The notes: a model not told the origin generated them from the sequence alone. Shown: positions 51,077 through 63,104, counted from the first letter of the stretch. The stretch: 64,000 bases of DNA from Diploscapter coronatus (GCA_964036155.1 OZ038423.1:61829249-61893248); one strand, 5' to 3'. Translations and numbers: made by a program.

Positions 51077-52152
51077 TTTCGTCGTTTTGCTTCTATTTTT
51101 TAAGACAAATATTGTCTAAAATTAAAATCTCAATACTTAATTTGCTCCAAATCTTCTACTGATATCTGAAATTTCGAAAGTCACTAATCGAAAAATTATT
51201 CCCCTATTTTCGGAATTTTCGTTGATATCTGTAAGATTCAGTGGATTTTTCTTCCTAAAATGCAAAATAACGTTTTCTCTGACATGGATTGTGCCATAGT
51301 TCTACCTCATTCTGTTGGAGATATTTTTTTTATCATTTCCTACCGTCCTGCTAGGATTTCAAATTGGTACTATGATCTCGCTCGTTTATTTTTGAACATT
51401 GCAAGTTTGTATAATTTAATTTGCTAAATTTATGTGAAATTAAGATTTAATATTATAAAAAAAAAACATTTTACAATGATAGTGAATTTAGATGATAACA
51501 GTCTTAAGGCATACATTTTTAACCCAATAATTCAGAGAAAATTATTATCAATCAAAGAAATCAAAAATATATTGACTGTCGTAATACTTGCAGAAATTCT
51601 TAATTTGAATGAGCACGAATTCATGTAGAGGCGATAGCGAAAATAATAATTTCCTCCAAGATGCTGCAAAAGTCAGCGTCATTATCAGAGCTAGAGATAG
51701 AGGGCGCAAGTGATATTCCCAATGTGAAAGCAGAGTTATGGAAGTATTTTTTTCAAAATCTAATGGGCTAATCCTCTGAAGTTTTCCAACATATACCCTA
51801 CATGAACTCGGCAACTCGTATTTGCCGTGATATCGGGGTGTTGTGCGTTATTCGAGTAAATGTCGTGATAACATGACCTACTTTTCCCACAACTTCTTCC
51901 TATCTCCACCCTTACCTTATTATCTATAGCTTACGTCATCACGACAAATACAAGTTTGTCTTTTTGAGGGCGATGATTTCTATACCAAATTGAAACATAC
52001 AATTTTCTTTTGAAAAATTCTAAATTTAATTTGTAAAGCACAAGAAGACAATGCAACATGATTTTATAATTATTTATTGACCTGAGAAATAAAATTATTA
52101 GAAGTTTATCTTTATTTACAACATTACCCATCATAAACATAACATGTCAGAA
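51077..52152. other. Convergent intergenic region after PTIP
   Basis: About 1.1 kb of AT-rich sequence between PTIP and the - strand F-box gene. AATAAA for the + strand is near 52088; one for the - strand reads as TTTATT at 52111-52116, about 40 bp past that gene's stop. A foldback sequence lies at about 51815-51956. No supported exon. Confidence 0.5.
51815..51956. repeat. Foldback sequence downstream of PTIP
   Basis: CTCGTATTTGCCGTGATA near 51816-51833 pairs imperfectly with TCATCACGACAAATACAAG at 51936-51954. The centre again holds a CCTATCTCCACCCTTACC-type pyrimidine run. Confidence 0.6.
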
Positions 52153-54643
52153 TCACTCGTCTTCTCCTTCACTAAACGATATTTCACCATAATCATCAAG
52201 TTCGTCTTCTTCCGAATCAGTTGTGTCATTCGCATCTCCATCGTCATCGTCATCACTTAGTCCGTCATCGGACGATGAACTGCTCGAGCCTTCAGAGTCG
52301 GAATCCGAATCTAGCGGAGGCACGCTGAAAATTTATTTTGTTCACATATATGCAAATTTACGAAGAAAAATTAGTTGATTTTTAAAACATCTCAGACGAT
52401 ATTCCAATTTCAGTCTTGAAGCTAATCATGTAGTTGAAAAAGAAATAATGTTCACCATCTACAACTTCCATTCGAAATGCTGCTTGCTCCATCAGAGTCA
52501 ATTCTTCGTGTAGTGCTCGAAGTCAATTGAATCACTCGATGGCAGTTGTTTTGCGAGAATTCCTGAAATGATCAGCAAATTAGCTTATCCTTGGTAAATT
52601 TTACCTCATAGACAGTGATGTGAATCACTTTGTCACCGCTCGTGATCTTCAACGGATAGGACAAAAGTTGGCAAGTATTGTTCTTGTGAATTAACTGAAA
52701 TTAGAATTATTATTTCTGAAATAAACTTTAGGACTTTTTCATTGCTTATTTCGAAGAAAAATTGAGTACTTTTCTTACGTTTTTACGTGGTTGAGAAAAG
52801 ATATTTTAGGAGTGATAAATGTTGATCGATACGGATCTTGTCTATTATTTCAATTCAATTGCCAAAGTTTCAAATTAATTATTTCCCAGAATTTATGAAA
52901 AATAATCTGATTACTTTGACATCGTCCTCATTGACTTTAAGTTTCTGATGCAGCAAATGCCCATTGCACTTGTCGCATTTCCTCTTCTTGCTGGGCGGTT
53001 CATATTCTCCTCCGGTTTTGTTGCAGTTCAAATGGAAAATCCAGTTGGTCATCCTCTCTAGAGCCATCATTTCCAAACTGTTCACTTCCCAGTTTTTCGA
53101 GGTTAGGTACTGAAAAGTTAGTCTTCTGCTTAGACAAGCGAATAAATAGAAAAGTTTTTGCTTCAAATGATAGAAATTCTTCTTTCTTCACATTGCTCAA
53201 TCAAATTATCCAATTGAAGAATTATTGGTCTCGGAAGGGAAATAACTCGAAAATTTACCTTCAGAAATCGATCCATTTCTGCAACTGCGATGAACGACCT
53301 GTCGAAAATTCCGGTGCTTTGTCCTAAGACCATCTTTGCCGGAAAATGGACGAAGATTTTCAGGAGACTGTCGTAGTCGCTCGTTATCGGGCCGTCAACC
53401 ACCAGTTTGTCGCACTAAATGTTCAAAATTTCGAATGAGCTGGAAAATTTGAAATTACATCGAGAATATGAGGATAGGAGTTCCAAAGTTTGGCAAGAGA
53501 CATGTTGTTCACGATATCGTCCTCGTCTTCTAGTTCTGAGTACAGGTTTATGTAGATGTTGCGAGGCTTCAGTTCCTGAAAAATAGTTGAATAATTGAAC
53601 AATAAAGGAGTTGCTATCAAAATAGATTTTCTTAAGAAATCAACGAAAAAGACCCCCAACAGATTTTCATACGTTCAAAATCTAATTTTATTAATTAATC
53701 TCTGATATAAGAGCAAACTATTCATACCTTGACATATTCATGAACGATGTTATAGCCCGAAGATTCCATGGAGAGCTTCTTGACAGTGGTATTTGTTTGC
53801 GTGAATGCCTTCAATAGCCCTGCATGAGTTTGGTCGAAATCTTGACAGCCCTAAATTGGTTTTATTTTGAGTCGACCTTCTATTTCAGAATGCTTGATAA
53901 ATTTAGTTTTGTTTCGATTCCGATTTTTGAAATTGTTCTAAAATGATTTAGAAATTTCAGTTCTAATTTGTTTCTAACTATGGTTTATGATTCGCTTACG
54001 ATGATATTGAGGCTCTGGATCTGTTCGCCGAAGAGTTTTGGATCTGGCGTTTTCAATTCGCAGTATCTTCCTTGAGTGTATCCCACTGAATAGAAGATTT
54101 TCTTGCAGGCATCCTGAAAATCGCATTTCATGTTGGCTTATCTTGGCTTCTTTAACTTACATATTCAAGTTCGATCTGTGGATCTGCAAGAACGCATTTC
54201 GAAAGATTTTCCTCGGAAAATCTCCAGGTTTGCAGAACCTGAGAGAGTAGTCCGGGATACGCTACTAGAAGATTTAGTCTGCACGAATTGTGTTGAAGCT
54301 GAATTAGTTCGAATGTTCATTTGTCAATTACGATGAGATAAAATCTCATTTTATTCGAACTTTGGCGATTTAGATCAGCTAATTTCAAATTTTCTGTCTA
54401 ATTTTGTGTTGTTAATATCAGTAGAAATTTTTGGCTCTCAAATTTTACCTTCGAAATGATTTCGATCTGCATTTCCGTGGGTAGCATTTTCCAGTACGAA
54501 TCCGATATCGACGAAGACAGAGATTGTTCATTCTTCTTCCGTAAAACGGCTCTTCTGTTGGACTGAAGTAGGCAATTTGTACTATTTTATAGAATTTATC
54601 AGTTTACCTGTCTGGAAGTTGTCGGACCCGTTGAATTAGACAT
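52153..54643 (-). CDS. F-box-like protein, paralog A, 453 aa, 11 exons
   Basis: Exons in transcript order: 54643-54608, 54562-54449, 54298-54161, 54113-54000, 53850-53728, 53575-53459, 53414-53259, 53109-52915, 52694-52605, 52562-52456, 52324-52153. All phases join. An F-box-like segment (about 37-80) reads YWKMLPTEMQIEIISK, then LNLLVAYPGLLSQV and a Trp. F-box proteins present substrates to SKP1-cullin ubiquitin ligases. The rest has no named domain that I recognise; it includes a KKRKCDKC pair and an unusually acidic Ser/Asp tail (DSDSDSEGSSSSSSDDG). The paralog lies 416 bp away with the same exon plan. F-box identity is by motif resemblance only. Confidence 0.78.
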
Positions 54644-55059
54644 TATTCGGAATAATTTAGATCGCGGAATTTATCTATCGACAGTAAAAATAACGAGAAA
54701 CCACTGATTTGGACAAGAATTATTCGAAATGAAAGTTGTCGGTCACTGCTAAAACACTAGCGTCGACTGGATTATGTTTGAGAATTTCTAACTTGCAGAA
54801 ACAAGTGGAAATGAAGTAGTAAAATTATCGATCGCGAAAATCTTGCAAAAAATCAATGCATGACAAGTGAAAGATAAAACAAGACATGAAACCTTTCACA
54901 ATTTTTTCAAAGGTGCTTTTCATTTGAAATGTTTATTATTGTCATTGGCAAAAATGATGAAAGTTACAAAATGTCAAAATAGTCAGATCGAAACATCCCG
55001 CTCTTTATTATTAAAGCACTGGAATAATTATAAATAATTTGAGGGAAGAGCTACCTCAT
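54644..55059. promoter_or_regulatory. Spacer between the two F-box paralogs
   Basis: About 416 bp holding the 3' UTR of paralog B (AATAAA on the - strand, seen as TTTATT at 55005-55010, 50 bp past the stop) and the presumed promoter of paralog A. Spacing would also permit co-transcription. Confidence 0.4.
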
Positions 55060-57170
55060 CTACCAATCATCGATATCCGTAAAATCGTCGTTATCTGAGG
55101 CTGAAGAGTGCATGATGCTGAAATAAACCAACTAATTTTGAAAAAACGAAATCGCTGAGTTTGCCAATGTTAAATTACGAAGGAAAAGTCTTTTTTCCAA
55201 CCAAGATAAAATTTTACCATGAACAACTGTGATCGGGAATATCTTCGACGACCATCGACTTGAAATCATTTGCGTCCTTGACAATTTGAATTGCTCGATT
55301 ATACGACGAATTTTTTATTTCCTAAAATATTATTTTCAGAAACTAATTGCCTACGAACAACCTCATGCACAATTAGATTGAATCTTCTGTCGCATGTCGA
55401 AACTTCAAGTTGAAATGACGTATGCTGGTAGATACGGTTATTCGAGATATCTCCGTGGTGCCACTAAATTAGTCAAAATAGTTTTAAAAATCTAAAAGTA
55501 AAGTATACCGTAACATTCGAATCGTCGATCATCATGAATTTATGCAACATGTCCTCATCGTATTTCCTACGTTTTCTAGCAGAATTTTTTGCCGAATAAG
55601 CGTCGTAATAAATGTGAAAGGCCCATCGTTTGAGTCGATCGAGAGAATCAATACCTTCATTATTTTCCTCCCATTTGGCTCCGTCCTTTAGTTTCTAAAC
55701 TAGAAAACTACTTTATGATAAAGGTTCAATAAACTACATGAAAAGCATCACATTTGAGAACAGCGCAACAGAAAAGGACGTTGCATGCAATAGCTTATTT
55801 TGATTCAACGGAGAGCATTACTATTTGAAGACAAAAAATTTCAAATCGCTTGTTTACTTAGATTTCTTTAGCCATTTACAAAAGACATTATTTGAAATTC
55901 ATACCTTCAGAAACGATGCCACGTCAAAGACCGTCACGAATGCGCTGTTGTAATAACTGTCCATTCGACCGAATTTGATGATTGGAGTGAATTTTGCGAA
56001 ATTCTTGACGAGATCATTCACATTGCCGACGATCTCGCCATGAATATCCAATTCTTCGCACTGAAACGAGTTTCATAAATATCTTTCCTGGAGAAATTTT
56101 TTACCTTGAATAATTTCGGATATTTTTCGACAAGTTCCGAAAGCTGGAGAGTTTTATAATCTATGCAATCGTATGGCTCGTTCGATATTTTTATGAACGG
56201 CGTTTTGAGGTGCTGAAATGATATTATTCAGGAATGAATAAATTTGAAGAGCAGTAATGCACTTTACAATACGAAAAGTTATCAAATGAGCTGAAGATTC
56301 ATCTAACATGTTCATTTGTCACTTCTCGTATGCCAAGATTTCCCAAGAATCAAGAATAAATTCATTTTTATCATACCATAACGAAATATTCAGCAACTTC
56401 GAAATTGTTGCTTTCAATGACAAGTTTGCTGATTGATGTTTTCGTCCATTCAAGTGCTTCCAATAAAATAATATGATGTTCATTTATTTCCTTGAATCCC
56501 TAAAGATACACTTCCTGAAAATCTCTTTTAATTTAAAATTACATACCGACAAAGTGAGCGTGTCATGATGTACTCCTAGTACTTTCGGCTGAGGCACGAA
56601 TAAATCGCAGAATTTCGAATTTGAATATCGCGCTGAGTGAAATCTTGGAACGCATCCATTCAGCTACAAATTATAATTTTACAGGAAAACATATTGAGGA
56701 AAACTCACATATGCAATTTCAACTCTCGGGTCCTTCAAAACGCATGCCGACTCGATAGTTTGATTAATAGGCCATGATTGAGCGATGATAGGAGTTAGGG
56801 CTGGATAAGCTGCTAATAAATTCAGTTTATCTCCATTTAAAAGAAGCTAAAATAAAGTGAGAATTTAATAAAAATTAATTAAGCAATTAATACCTTAGAC
56901 ACGATCATAATTTGTAACTCGTTCGGGAGGATGGACCAATAAGTTAATGAGATTAAAGATGATGGCTTTTCATCTTCTTTTGAATTTTCCGATTTATTAC
57001 TACATTCAGCATCCTTCGAATGCTAAAGTAATAACTGGTTATTTTAAATGAGTTATAGCGTAAGAAAACAAATGAAATAATGAATCAAATTTTTTTTGAA
57101 AAATATTATTTACCTCCTTTGAAGTTCCTGCCACGTCCAAACGATTCAATTGAGCGATAAAACTGTCCAT
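55060..57170 (-). CDS. F-box-like protein, paralog B, 425 aa, 11 exons
   Basis: Exons in transcript order: 57170-57114, 57022-56894, 56846-56709, 56663-56547, 56499-56377, 56212-56105, 56060-55905, 55694-55509, 55463-55362, 55321-55218, 55117-55060. F-box-like segment at about 47-92: YWSILPNELQIMIVSKLLLN, then KLNLLAAYPALTPIIAQSW. Three exons (138, 123 and 156 bp) are exactly the size of those in paralog A, and all intron phases agree, including the unusual phase-2 final intron. It lacks the long acidic tail of A and ends DDFTDIDDW. A substrate receptor for a cullin ligase is inference from the F-box alone. Confidence 0.78.
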
Positions 57171-58205
57171 TTAAAAATTTCGAAACTTTATTTGAAAAAC
57201 ATTAGCAAATAAAATGGAATGAAAAGTACGGTTAAAGTGAGCGCACATTTTATGAGAGTATGCGGAAAGGGAAATCACGAGCTGTTGAAGAATTTATTGT
57301 CTAAACTTGCTAGATAAATTTTGAGAGCCTAATTTCGTTAGTTTTCCAAGAAGTGACGTAGGAATAAATTAATCAAAGATTGAAAATTAGCAGCCTCACT
57401 CACCATTGTACAAGAATTTTATTGAAGGTATCTCATTATCTACACATTACACCTCTAACATGGTAATTTGTCGCTCGGAAGAAAATTTATTTACTTTCTC
57501 TCTAGCTAAAATATTTACTTCAACAGTGATGCACAAGTAAAATTATACATAGCATAGTAAAAATATCAGGTTTTTTTTAAAACATTTTCATCTGATTATC
57601 AAGTATTTTTAACCAAATTTCTGAGGATATTTTTTATTCGAAAAAATGAAATTCCTTTTCGTCGTATATTGTTTGTTTCTAACTAGGATAATATAAAAAT
57701 TCGACTGTTCAAAAAAGCCAACATTCGCTTTTTCTAGATCTCCTCATTTATCATACTCTTTCAACTTTTTAATTTGTCATAAATGCCAATACAGTATTGA
57801 AATTGAAGAGAATTAGTGAAGTAGGATTTATTCCCAAATTTTTCAAGTTTTTTTCCTCTGGCGATAGTTCACCAGAAACATACGATATATCGTTGCTGTA
57901 CTAAAAAATCAAATCTGAGGATTTGTTTGAGTTTCAATTTTCGAAAATGAGACTAAATCGAACTTCTGCACTTTTATCATCCTAATTTTCCAAATTAAGT
58001 ATTTCTTCATCACATTTCAAGGGCGTATAGTCTTTACAAAATGAAATTTGGTAGACCTGGAAAGTTGCATTTTCTAGAATTTCTTGTTCATGCCATCTTT
58101 GTGAAAAAATACTCCAGCTTTCTATTATTGAATCTTTCCCCTTAGCGACAGAAACAAATGTTCTCCACTTTTTCTACGGAGGGCGATCTTTATTCAACAA
58201 AGTGA

Positions 58206-58240
58206 GTCGTTATTCAACAAAATCCTTGTTGAACAACGAC
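58206..58240. repeat. Compact 35-bp hairpin
   Basis: GTCGTTATTCAACAA (58206-58220), a 5-bp loop, then TTGTTGAACAACGAC (58226-58240); 14 of 15 positions pair. A nearby direct copy of TTATTCAACAAA lies about 18 bp to the left. Confidence 0.7.
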
Positions 58241-58889
58241 CTGGACCTTTTTCTACTATTCCTTTCTCCCAGATATCGATGATATGTAATTTTAAAATTT
58301 TCCTTCGATTGAGAATTCGCTCCAAAATGAACATTTGAAAGCAACACAATAATAATGATATCATGATTACTTGTTTTTCGTGGATAATAAGGAAAGAAAC
58401 CAAATGTCGATTGGCTAATTAACTCTTGTTTCGATTTGGCTTTTGGGCGAATTCCCCTATCGATAAAAAATTTACGAAGCATTGTCAATAGAAATAGTGT
58501 GAAGGCAACGGAGACGGAAAGATTCTGATGCTAAGGGACAGGAAAGTGTCTACCTGTCGAACTATCGAATTGTCGATTAGTCTAAATAATCATAAATGTG
58601 TCAACCTATCCCAATTCTTTAGTTTCTTTTAATGATAAAAATCAGGTTTTCATGGAAAGATAGAATGAATTTTTTTGTGTACTTTCGAAGTTTTCCGGTA
58701 AATTTGGCCAACTCGTTTCGATTTATTAGATTGGTCAATATTTCCTTGCAACTTTATGAAAAACAACATCTTATTTTTCTTCTTCTGAACAAACTGCAAA
58801 CTTACCAGTCCTTATAGTATGATGATGACTAGGCTTTCAGTAGTTAATTAGATTATCATTGAATATTTTTGTATTATTCTGGCATAACA

Positions 58890-59040
58890 TGCTGAATTTT
58901 AGATGAGAGCATATTGTTGCCAAAAATGAGTACTTTGTTACCAAACGCTATTCCCGTCTTTTTGTTATATTTTCTAACACTCTCTGTTTTGATTACAAAG
59001 TACTCATCTTTAGCAAATATGTACTCAAATTCTAAACTCT
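58890..59040. repeat. Foldback sequence upstream of the DUF1647-like gene
   Basis: ATGAGTACTTTGT (58926-58938) is perfectly inverted at 58995-59007. Imperfect complementarity extends outwards to about 58890 and 59040. It lies 110-260 bp before the start codon of the + strand gene. Confidence 0.65.
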
Positions 59041-59150
59041 GAAATAATCATGTCGGAGAAATTTATTTAATCTCTAACTCAAAATTTCTAGAATGACCAG
59101 CCCAGAATACAAGAACGATAACTGATCGGCAGTTAACGATGACAAAATTG

Positions 59151-61870
59151 ATGGACCGCAAGCGGTGCCTCATATTTGTACCATGTCTACTTTCATTGCA
59201 TTTAACCTTGGTTATTTATTCTCCTGACTATTCGCAATGGATGAATTATCACTACAAATTTCTAAGGGTAAAAATTTTATTAGTATGCTAATCAAAGGCG
59301 AGACTGAGTTAAAATTTAGAAAACTTAAATAGAAGTTGGACTTTACAAATTTTCTAAATCTAAGTCGGAACAGCGGTGTCCAAAAATTACATTTTTGCTT
59401 TTTTCAATTTTATTGAAAATTTCCATGTTTGTTTTCTCTTTCAAAGTCTAAGCATTCATCTTCGTACATCCCGGGTTTAAATCAATCTAAAATCTCCGTA
59501 ATTGGATATTTTAGGATCTTAGCCTAAACTTCGTTCTACTCTGATAACTAATTTGGTATAATTTTTATATTCAGACTCAGTTATTCGATGATCCGACTGA
59601 GCAAACTGACGAACATATACCCGAGCGATGTATATGCGAATTTGAATCGAAGAATTATTCAATGTGCTATTCGCCACCCTTCAATAGAAGCTTGATCGGG
59701 CAAAGATTCAATTGTTGGTATTTAAAGTTCCTCAAAGAAGTCGGTCAGATGCATTCTTAATTCGTGCCAAATACGATTATTTTTTTAGATTTATTAGAGC
59801 CTATAAATCTGATCGATTTAACCTATGACGATTTTCCCGATCCACCACCAATTGTAACGGGTGCTTCAGATGATCATAAAGACGAGTCAATTGAGATGGT
59901 AAATTGGTTTGAGATTTTTTTAGATAACTAATCTGCATTTTCATTGTGAATTTGCGATATTCATTTTTAAGCATTGGATGAGAAGTTGTGTAGAGAAAAA
60001 CCAACTTTTCTGTTCCTTTGTCAATAACCGATAAATCGAGACAGAAGACATTGCATGAAAATTAGATGCGCTAAAATCATTGAGTTATTTGCAAAAGATT
60101 TTACGGTATTTCATCCATTCAACTCATGATTTTAAACGACTATTGAAATTTCGCAATACGTTTTTTCCTATTTTCTAATTTGTGCATCGTTTATTTTGTC
60201 TCAAGTTATATTCATTTTTGACAATATCCATAACGAAATTGCGACAAACTACATATATGCACGTTTTAAAAATTCGTATTTTTTAGATTTCTCATGTACG
60301 ACGATTTTGGCCTAAACATCCGATTATCTTCTACGACTTTGGACTAAAGCCGAGTACGATCAAGGATTTCAAGAAGATATGCAATCTTGAAGTTCGAACA
60401 TTTCCTTTCGAGAAATTCCCTCCATACGTGAAGAATATGCTGGAATATCGATGGAAACCTTTGGCAATGGCTGTAAGTTGAAATTTCCTATTATTTTTTC
60501 TTCGTCGCATTATTTTAGTTGGTTTTGAAAGAATTTAAATCCATATGGTACATGGATTCTTCGATACGATGGCTTAAACCTGAAATGTACAAGTATTACG
60601 ACATGCTCAGATGCAAACATCCGTATGTTATTTCTATTGTTTCTAAAAATGTTTCTTTACTGCAAACTTTGCTTTTAATTTATCAATTTACTCATCAGGC
60701 GATCAACTTCAGGAAATATAGAAATGCTGTCTCCAATTGCACAAAAGTAAGTTTTTCTCCGAGAAAAAACTTTTATCTGAAAATTAAACCAAGATTTTTA
60801 AATTTAAGAGTTCATTAATAAGCTTAGTATTTAGTCCGAGTACCTCTTGATGAATGGGAACTATCATGGAATTTATTCTACCACTAACTTCGGTGCGTTA
60901 TCGGCTATTTTTATTTTTAGCTTAATCCAGGGATTTAGGAACCTATGATTTTCTGCCAACTGATAAAGAAAGACTGAAAGAGGTTACGGAGTTGCAAGCG
61001 GGGTTCGCGCTTATTGCTAGAACAAAAGATGCTATGGATACATTAAAGTGGTACGAACATTATTTGATGCTTGTCTTTTTTCGAGAAACTAAAAATTTCA
61101 ATTTTTTGCTTATCTAGACAAATTATTGATTCAAAGATATCTATTCTTATTTTTCGGAAAATACTTTAACCCACCGACTGTTTCACATTGCGATAAATTA
61201 AATTTTTTCTATGAATTTAAGAGTTTAGGTACGCTCTTTGCGCTCTAGAGAAAGAATGCATGGCGCCCAAGAATTCATCGATAAAATGCAAATTCGGCAA
61301 AGACATGTATCACGCCGAACCAACGTGTCATAGGTATTTTGTTGAACTTTTATTGTATTATCATCCGGGTTTTTAACGAAAATGAAATTAAAAACTTCGG
61401 TTGCGAGTACTCTCTTCCAAAGGACTTGAAGTGATTATTTTCTTCTAAACACTTTCTCAATCTATCTTAATTTTTCCTAGATGAAAAGTACTCAATTCAA
61501 GTCTTCGAATAGACTACTCGCTGTTAAAAAATGCAGTATCAAAATCGAGTTTTCACTTCTAATCGTTCATTCGCCGAAGTCTCCAAGTGTGACCATTTGA
61601 TGTATCAGAAAGAGAATGAAAAGCGCTTTAGTTTGATCAATTTGAGAAATGACATAATGCTTCATATATTTGACTCTGGTCGTCACAGTAAATCGATGAA
61701 AGAAATGGGACATTTTAAGGTTTGATCAGTCAATAATCAACCTGATTCTGACTAACAAGTACAATTTCACGACGTCATATTATTTCTCCCAGTACACGAG
61801 TGCATTCGCTGTCCGCAGGTCGGCTACCGAGAAAATCGATCTCACAAATTTGACTAATTGTGAACGCTGA
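59151..61870 (+). CDS. DUF1647-like nematode protein, type II membrane or secreted, 368 aa
   Basis: Exons: 59151-59267, 59575-59743, 59789-59898, 60287-60472, 60519-60622, 60713-60746, 60835-60892, 60939-61050, 61229-61333, 61502-61535, 61793-61870. A hydrophobic N-terminus (CLIFVPCLLSLHLTLVIY) suggests a signal anchor. The core matches my recollection of DUF1647: HPIIFYDFGLKPSTIKDF, EVRTFPFEKFPPYV, MLEYRWKPLAMALVLKEF, SIWYMDSSIRW, and a Cys-rich end (WYALCALEKECMAP). The WYMDSS stretch resembles a glycosyltransferase DxD-like region, so a Golgi enzyme is possible but unproven. AATAAA at 61896-61901 supports the end. The penultimate exon (acceptor CAAG|T) is the least certain; a 64-codon open frame at 61531-61725 is an alternative. 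Confidence 0.72.
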
Positions 61871-62543
61871 TGTCTATTTATTGAATAGAATTTTAAATAA
61901 ATTTATGGGTATTATTTTAGTTGAATTTAATTAAATGGAGTATTTATTTCGCATGGTTGTGTTTTATCAGTGGCGGTATTTTTTGACTAAGAAGCATCAA
62001 CTTCGAAGTCGCACTTCTTTCTCCAAAAAGTGTGACTTTTTCAAAAAGAAGCACGAGCTATCTCTTTTTCAAGCGCATGAAAAGACAGCAAAATAAAGAG
62101 CAAATCTTATAAATTTTATATGGGCGTGTTGCCCTTGACTTCTACTTTATTGCTATGTAAAAATTTTATTGCCCACGATTCAAAACAATTGAGTAATCAA
62201 CGTCTAGCACGACCTCCCAAAAAACACGTGCTACTTTTCCTCAAAAAGTGCGACTGGATGTGCTGCTTCTAGAGGAAGTGCCACTTTTTTTGAAGGGGCA
62301 AAGAAGTGCGACTTCTTTTTGAAAAAGTCGCACTTGTTGTAGAAAGAAGTGCGACTTTTTGAGCAAAAAATACCGCCACTGATAAAATTAATGATGTTCC
62401 ACGGGCAGAATCCCCATTCTACAAAATTAGCATTTTCCAAAATCTCATTCCTCATTGATCACAAACTCATTGTCATTACCACTTCGCGCAATGCAATAAA
62501 CACGATAACCAAAATCAATGTGTTGTTTTGTGAAAGTGAGTGG
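61871..62543. other. Convergent intergenic region occupied mostly by the MITE-like element
   Basis: Contains the DUF1647-like gene's AATAAA (61896-61901) and the 416-bp foldback element. No obvious poly(A) signal for the - strand gene within 150 bp of its stop. Confidence 0.5.
61967..62382. mobile_element. 416-bp TA-flanked foldback element (MITE-like)
   Basis: Ends are inverted copies: TCAGTGGCGGTATTTTTTG at the left and its complement at the right, each flanked by TA (61965-61966 and 62383-62384). This fits a target-site duplication of the Tc1/mariner kind. Inside, an 11-bp AAGTCGCACTT motif recurs many times in both orientations, making nested hairpins. No transposase frame, so non-autonomous. 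A hAT origin (CAGTGGCGG ends) was considered, but no 8-bp direct duplication is visible. Confidence 0.8.
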
Positions 62544-63104
62544 TCAGAAGATCAAGTGAAAAGAGTTCCGAATCATTATCTTGCATTCGGTCACTGTTAA
62601 GTGGATCGCGACCAGAAAAGGGACCAAAAATCCTACGATGAACTTACCTCCAAAAATGTGCCTATTTATGCCGCAGTAATAATGCAAAATAGAAGAAAGC
62701 TGATCAGATATCTAAATTGGGGTTTTCTTACTTCATTATACTTGCAATTTAGAAAATAAACGTTTTAAATTCAATTGAATTGAATGATTGAGCACGAAGA
62801 ATAATGCCCCGCCTCCAGAAAAAACACTACCAATAATTATTGAAGATTTTCACATCTTCTTTCTCGTTTATGATCAAACTAGCCAACTCACATCTTTCAA
62901 TGCGTCGATATAATTTCCCGAGCCATCAATAAAGTGTGAAACGTAAATGTTGTCTGATAGACATCCATAGTATTCATTTGGTTGAAAAATTATATCTGTA
63001 ATAAGTCAAGTACATACATCTTACAATGATCGTCTCAGTTCAACGAACATTGCCTAATTTGCGCTTACCTTTCTCATTCTTTTTGGTTAGTTTTGGAAAA
63101 GATG
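62544..63104 (-). CDS. 3' exons of an unrecognised - strand gene (partial)
   Basis: Four candidate exons join in phase: 63104-63069, 62995-62892, 62711-62648 and 62593-62544 (stop TGA). The peptide includes FPKLTKKNEKD, NEYYGCLSDNIYVSHFIDGS, NYIDALKDISDQL and ILHYYCGINRHIFG. All four donors/acceptors are GT/AG and introns are 73-180 bp. The two larger exons look coding by composition; the terminal exon (VTECKIMIRNSFHLIF) is weaker. I do not recognise the family and cannot place exons upstream of 63104. Confidence 0.45.

Larger units (their letters stand above)
57171..59150. other. Divergent intergenic region with two foldback sequences
   Basis: About 2 kb, very AT-rich, between the starts of F-box paralog B (-) and the DUF1647-like gene (+). 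It contains a tight hairpin at 58206-58240 and a larger foldback near 58890-59040. A 92-codon - strand open frame near 58210-58488 has no splice support or recognisable domain. No gene called. Confidence 0.5.

Noticed and set aside
58210..58488. 92-codon - strand open frame
   Set aside because: It overlaps a hairpin, has no acceptor/donor partner and no recognisable motif.
61531..61725. 64-codon open frame as a coding exon of the DUF1647-like gene
   Set aside because: No acceptor puts it in frame with the upstream exon without a base change; the 34-bp exon to 61793 join keeps frame. Kept as an alternative in the gene entry.
61967..62382. hAT-type origin of the foldback element
   Set aside because: CAGTGGCGG ends are seen in hAT elements, but no 8-bp direct duplication flanks it, while a TA on each side fits Tc1/mariner-like MITEs better.
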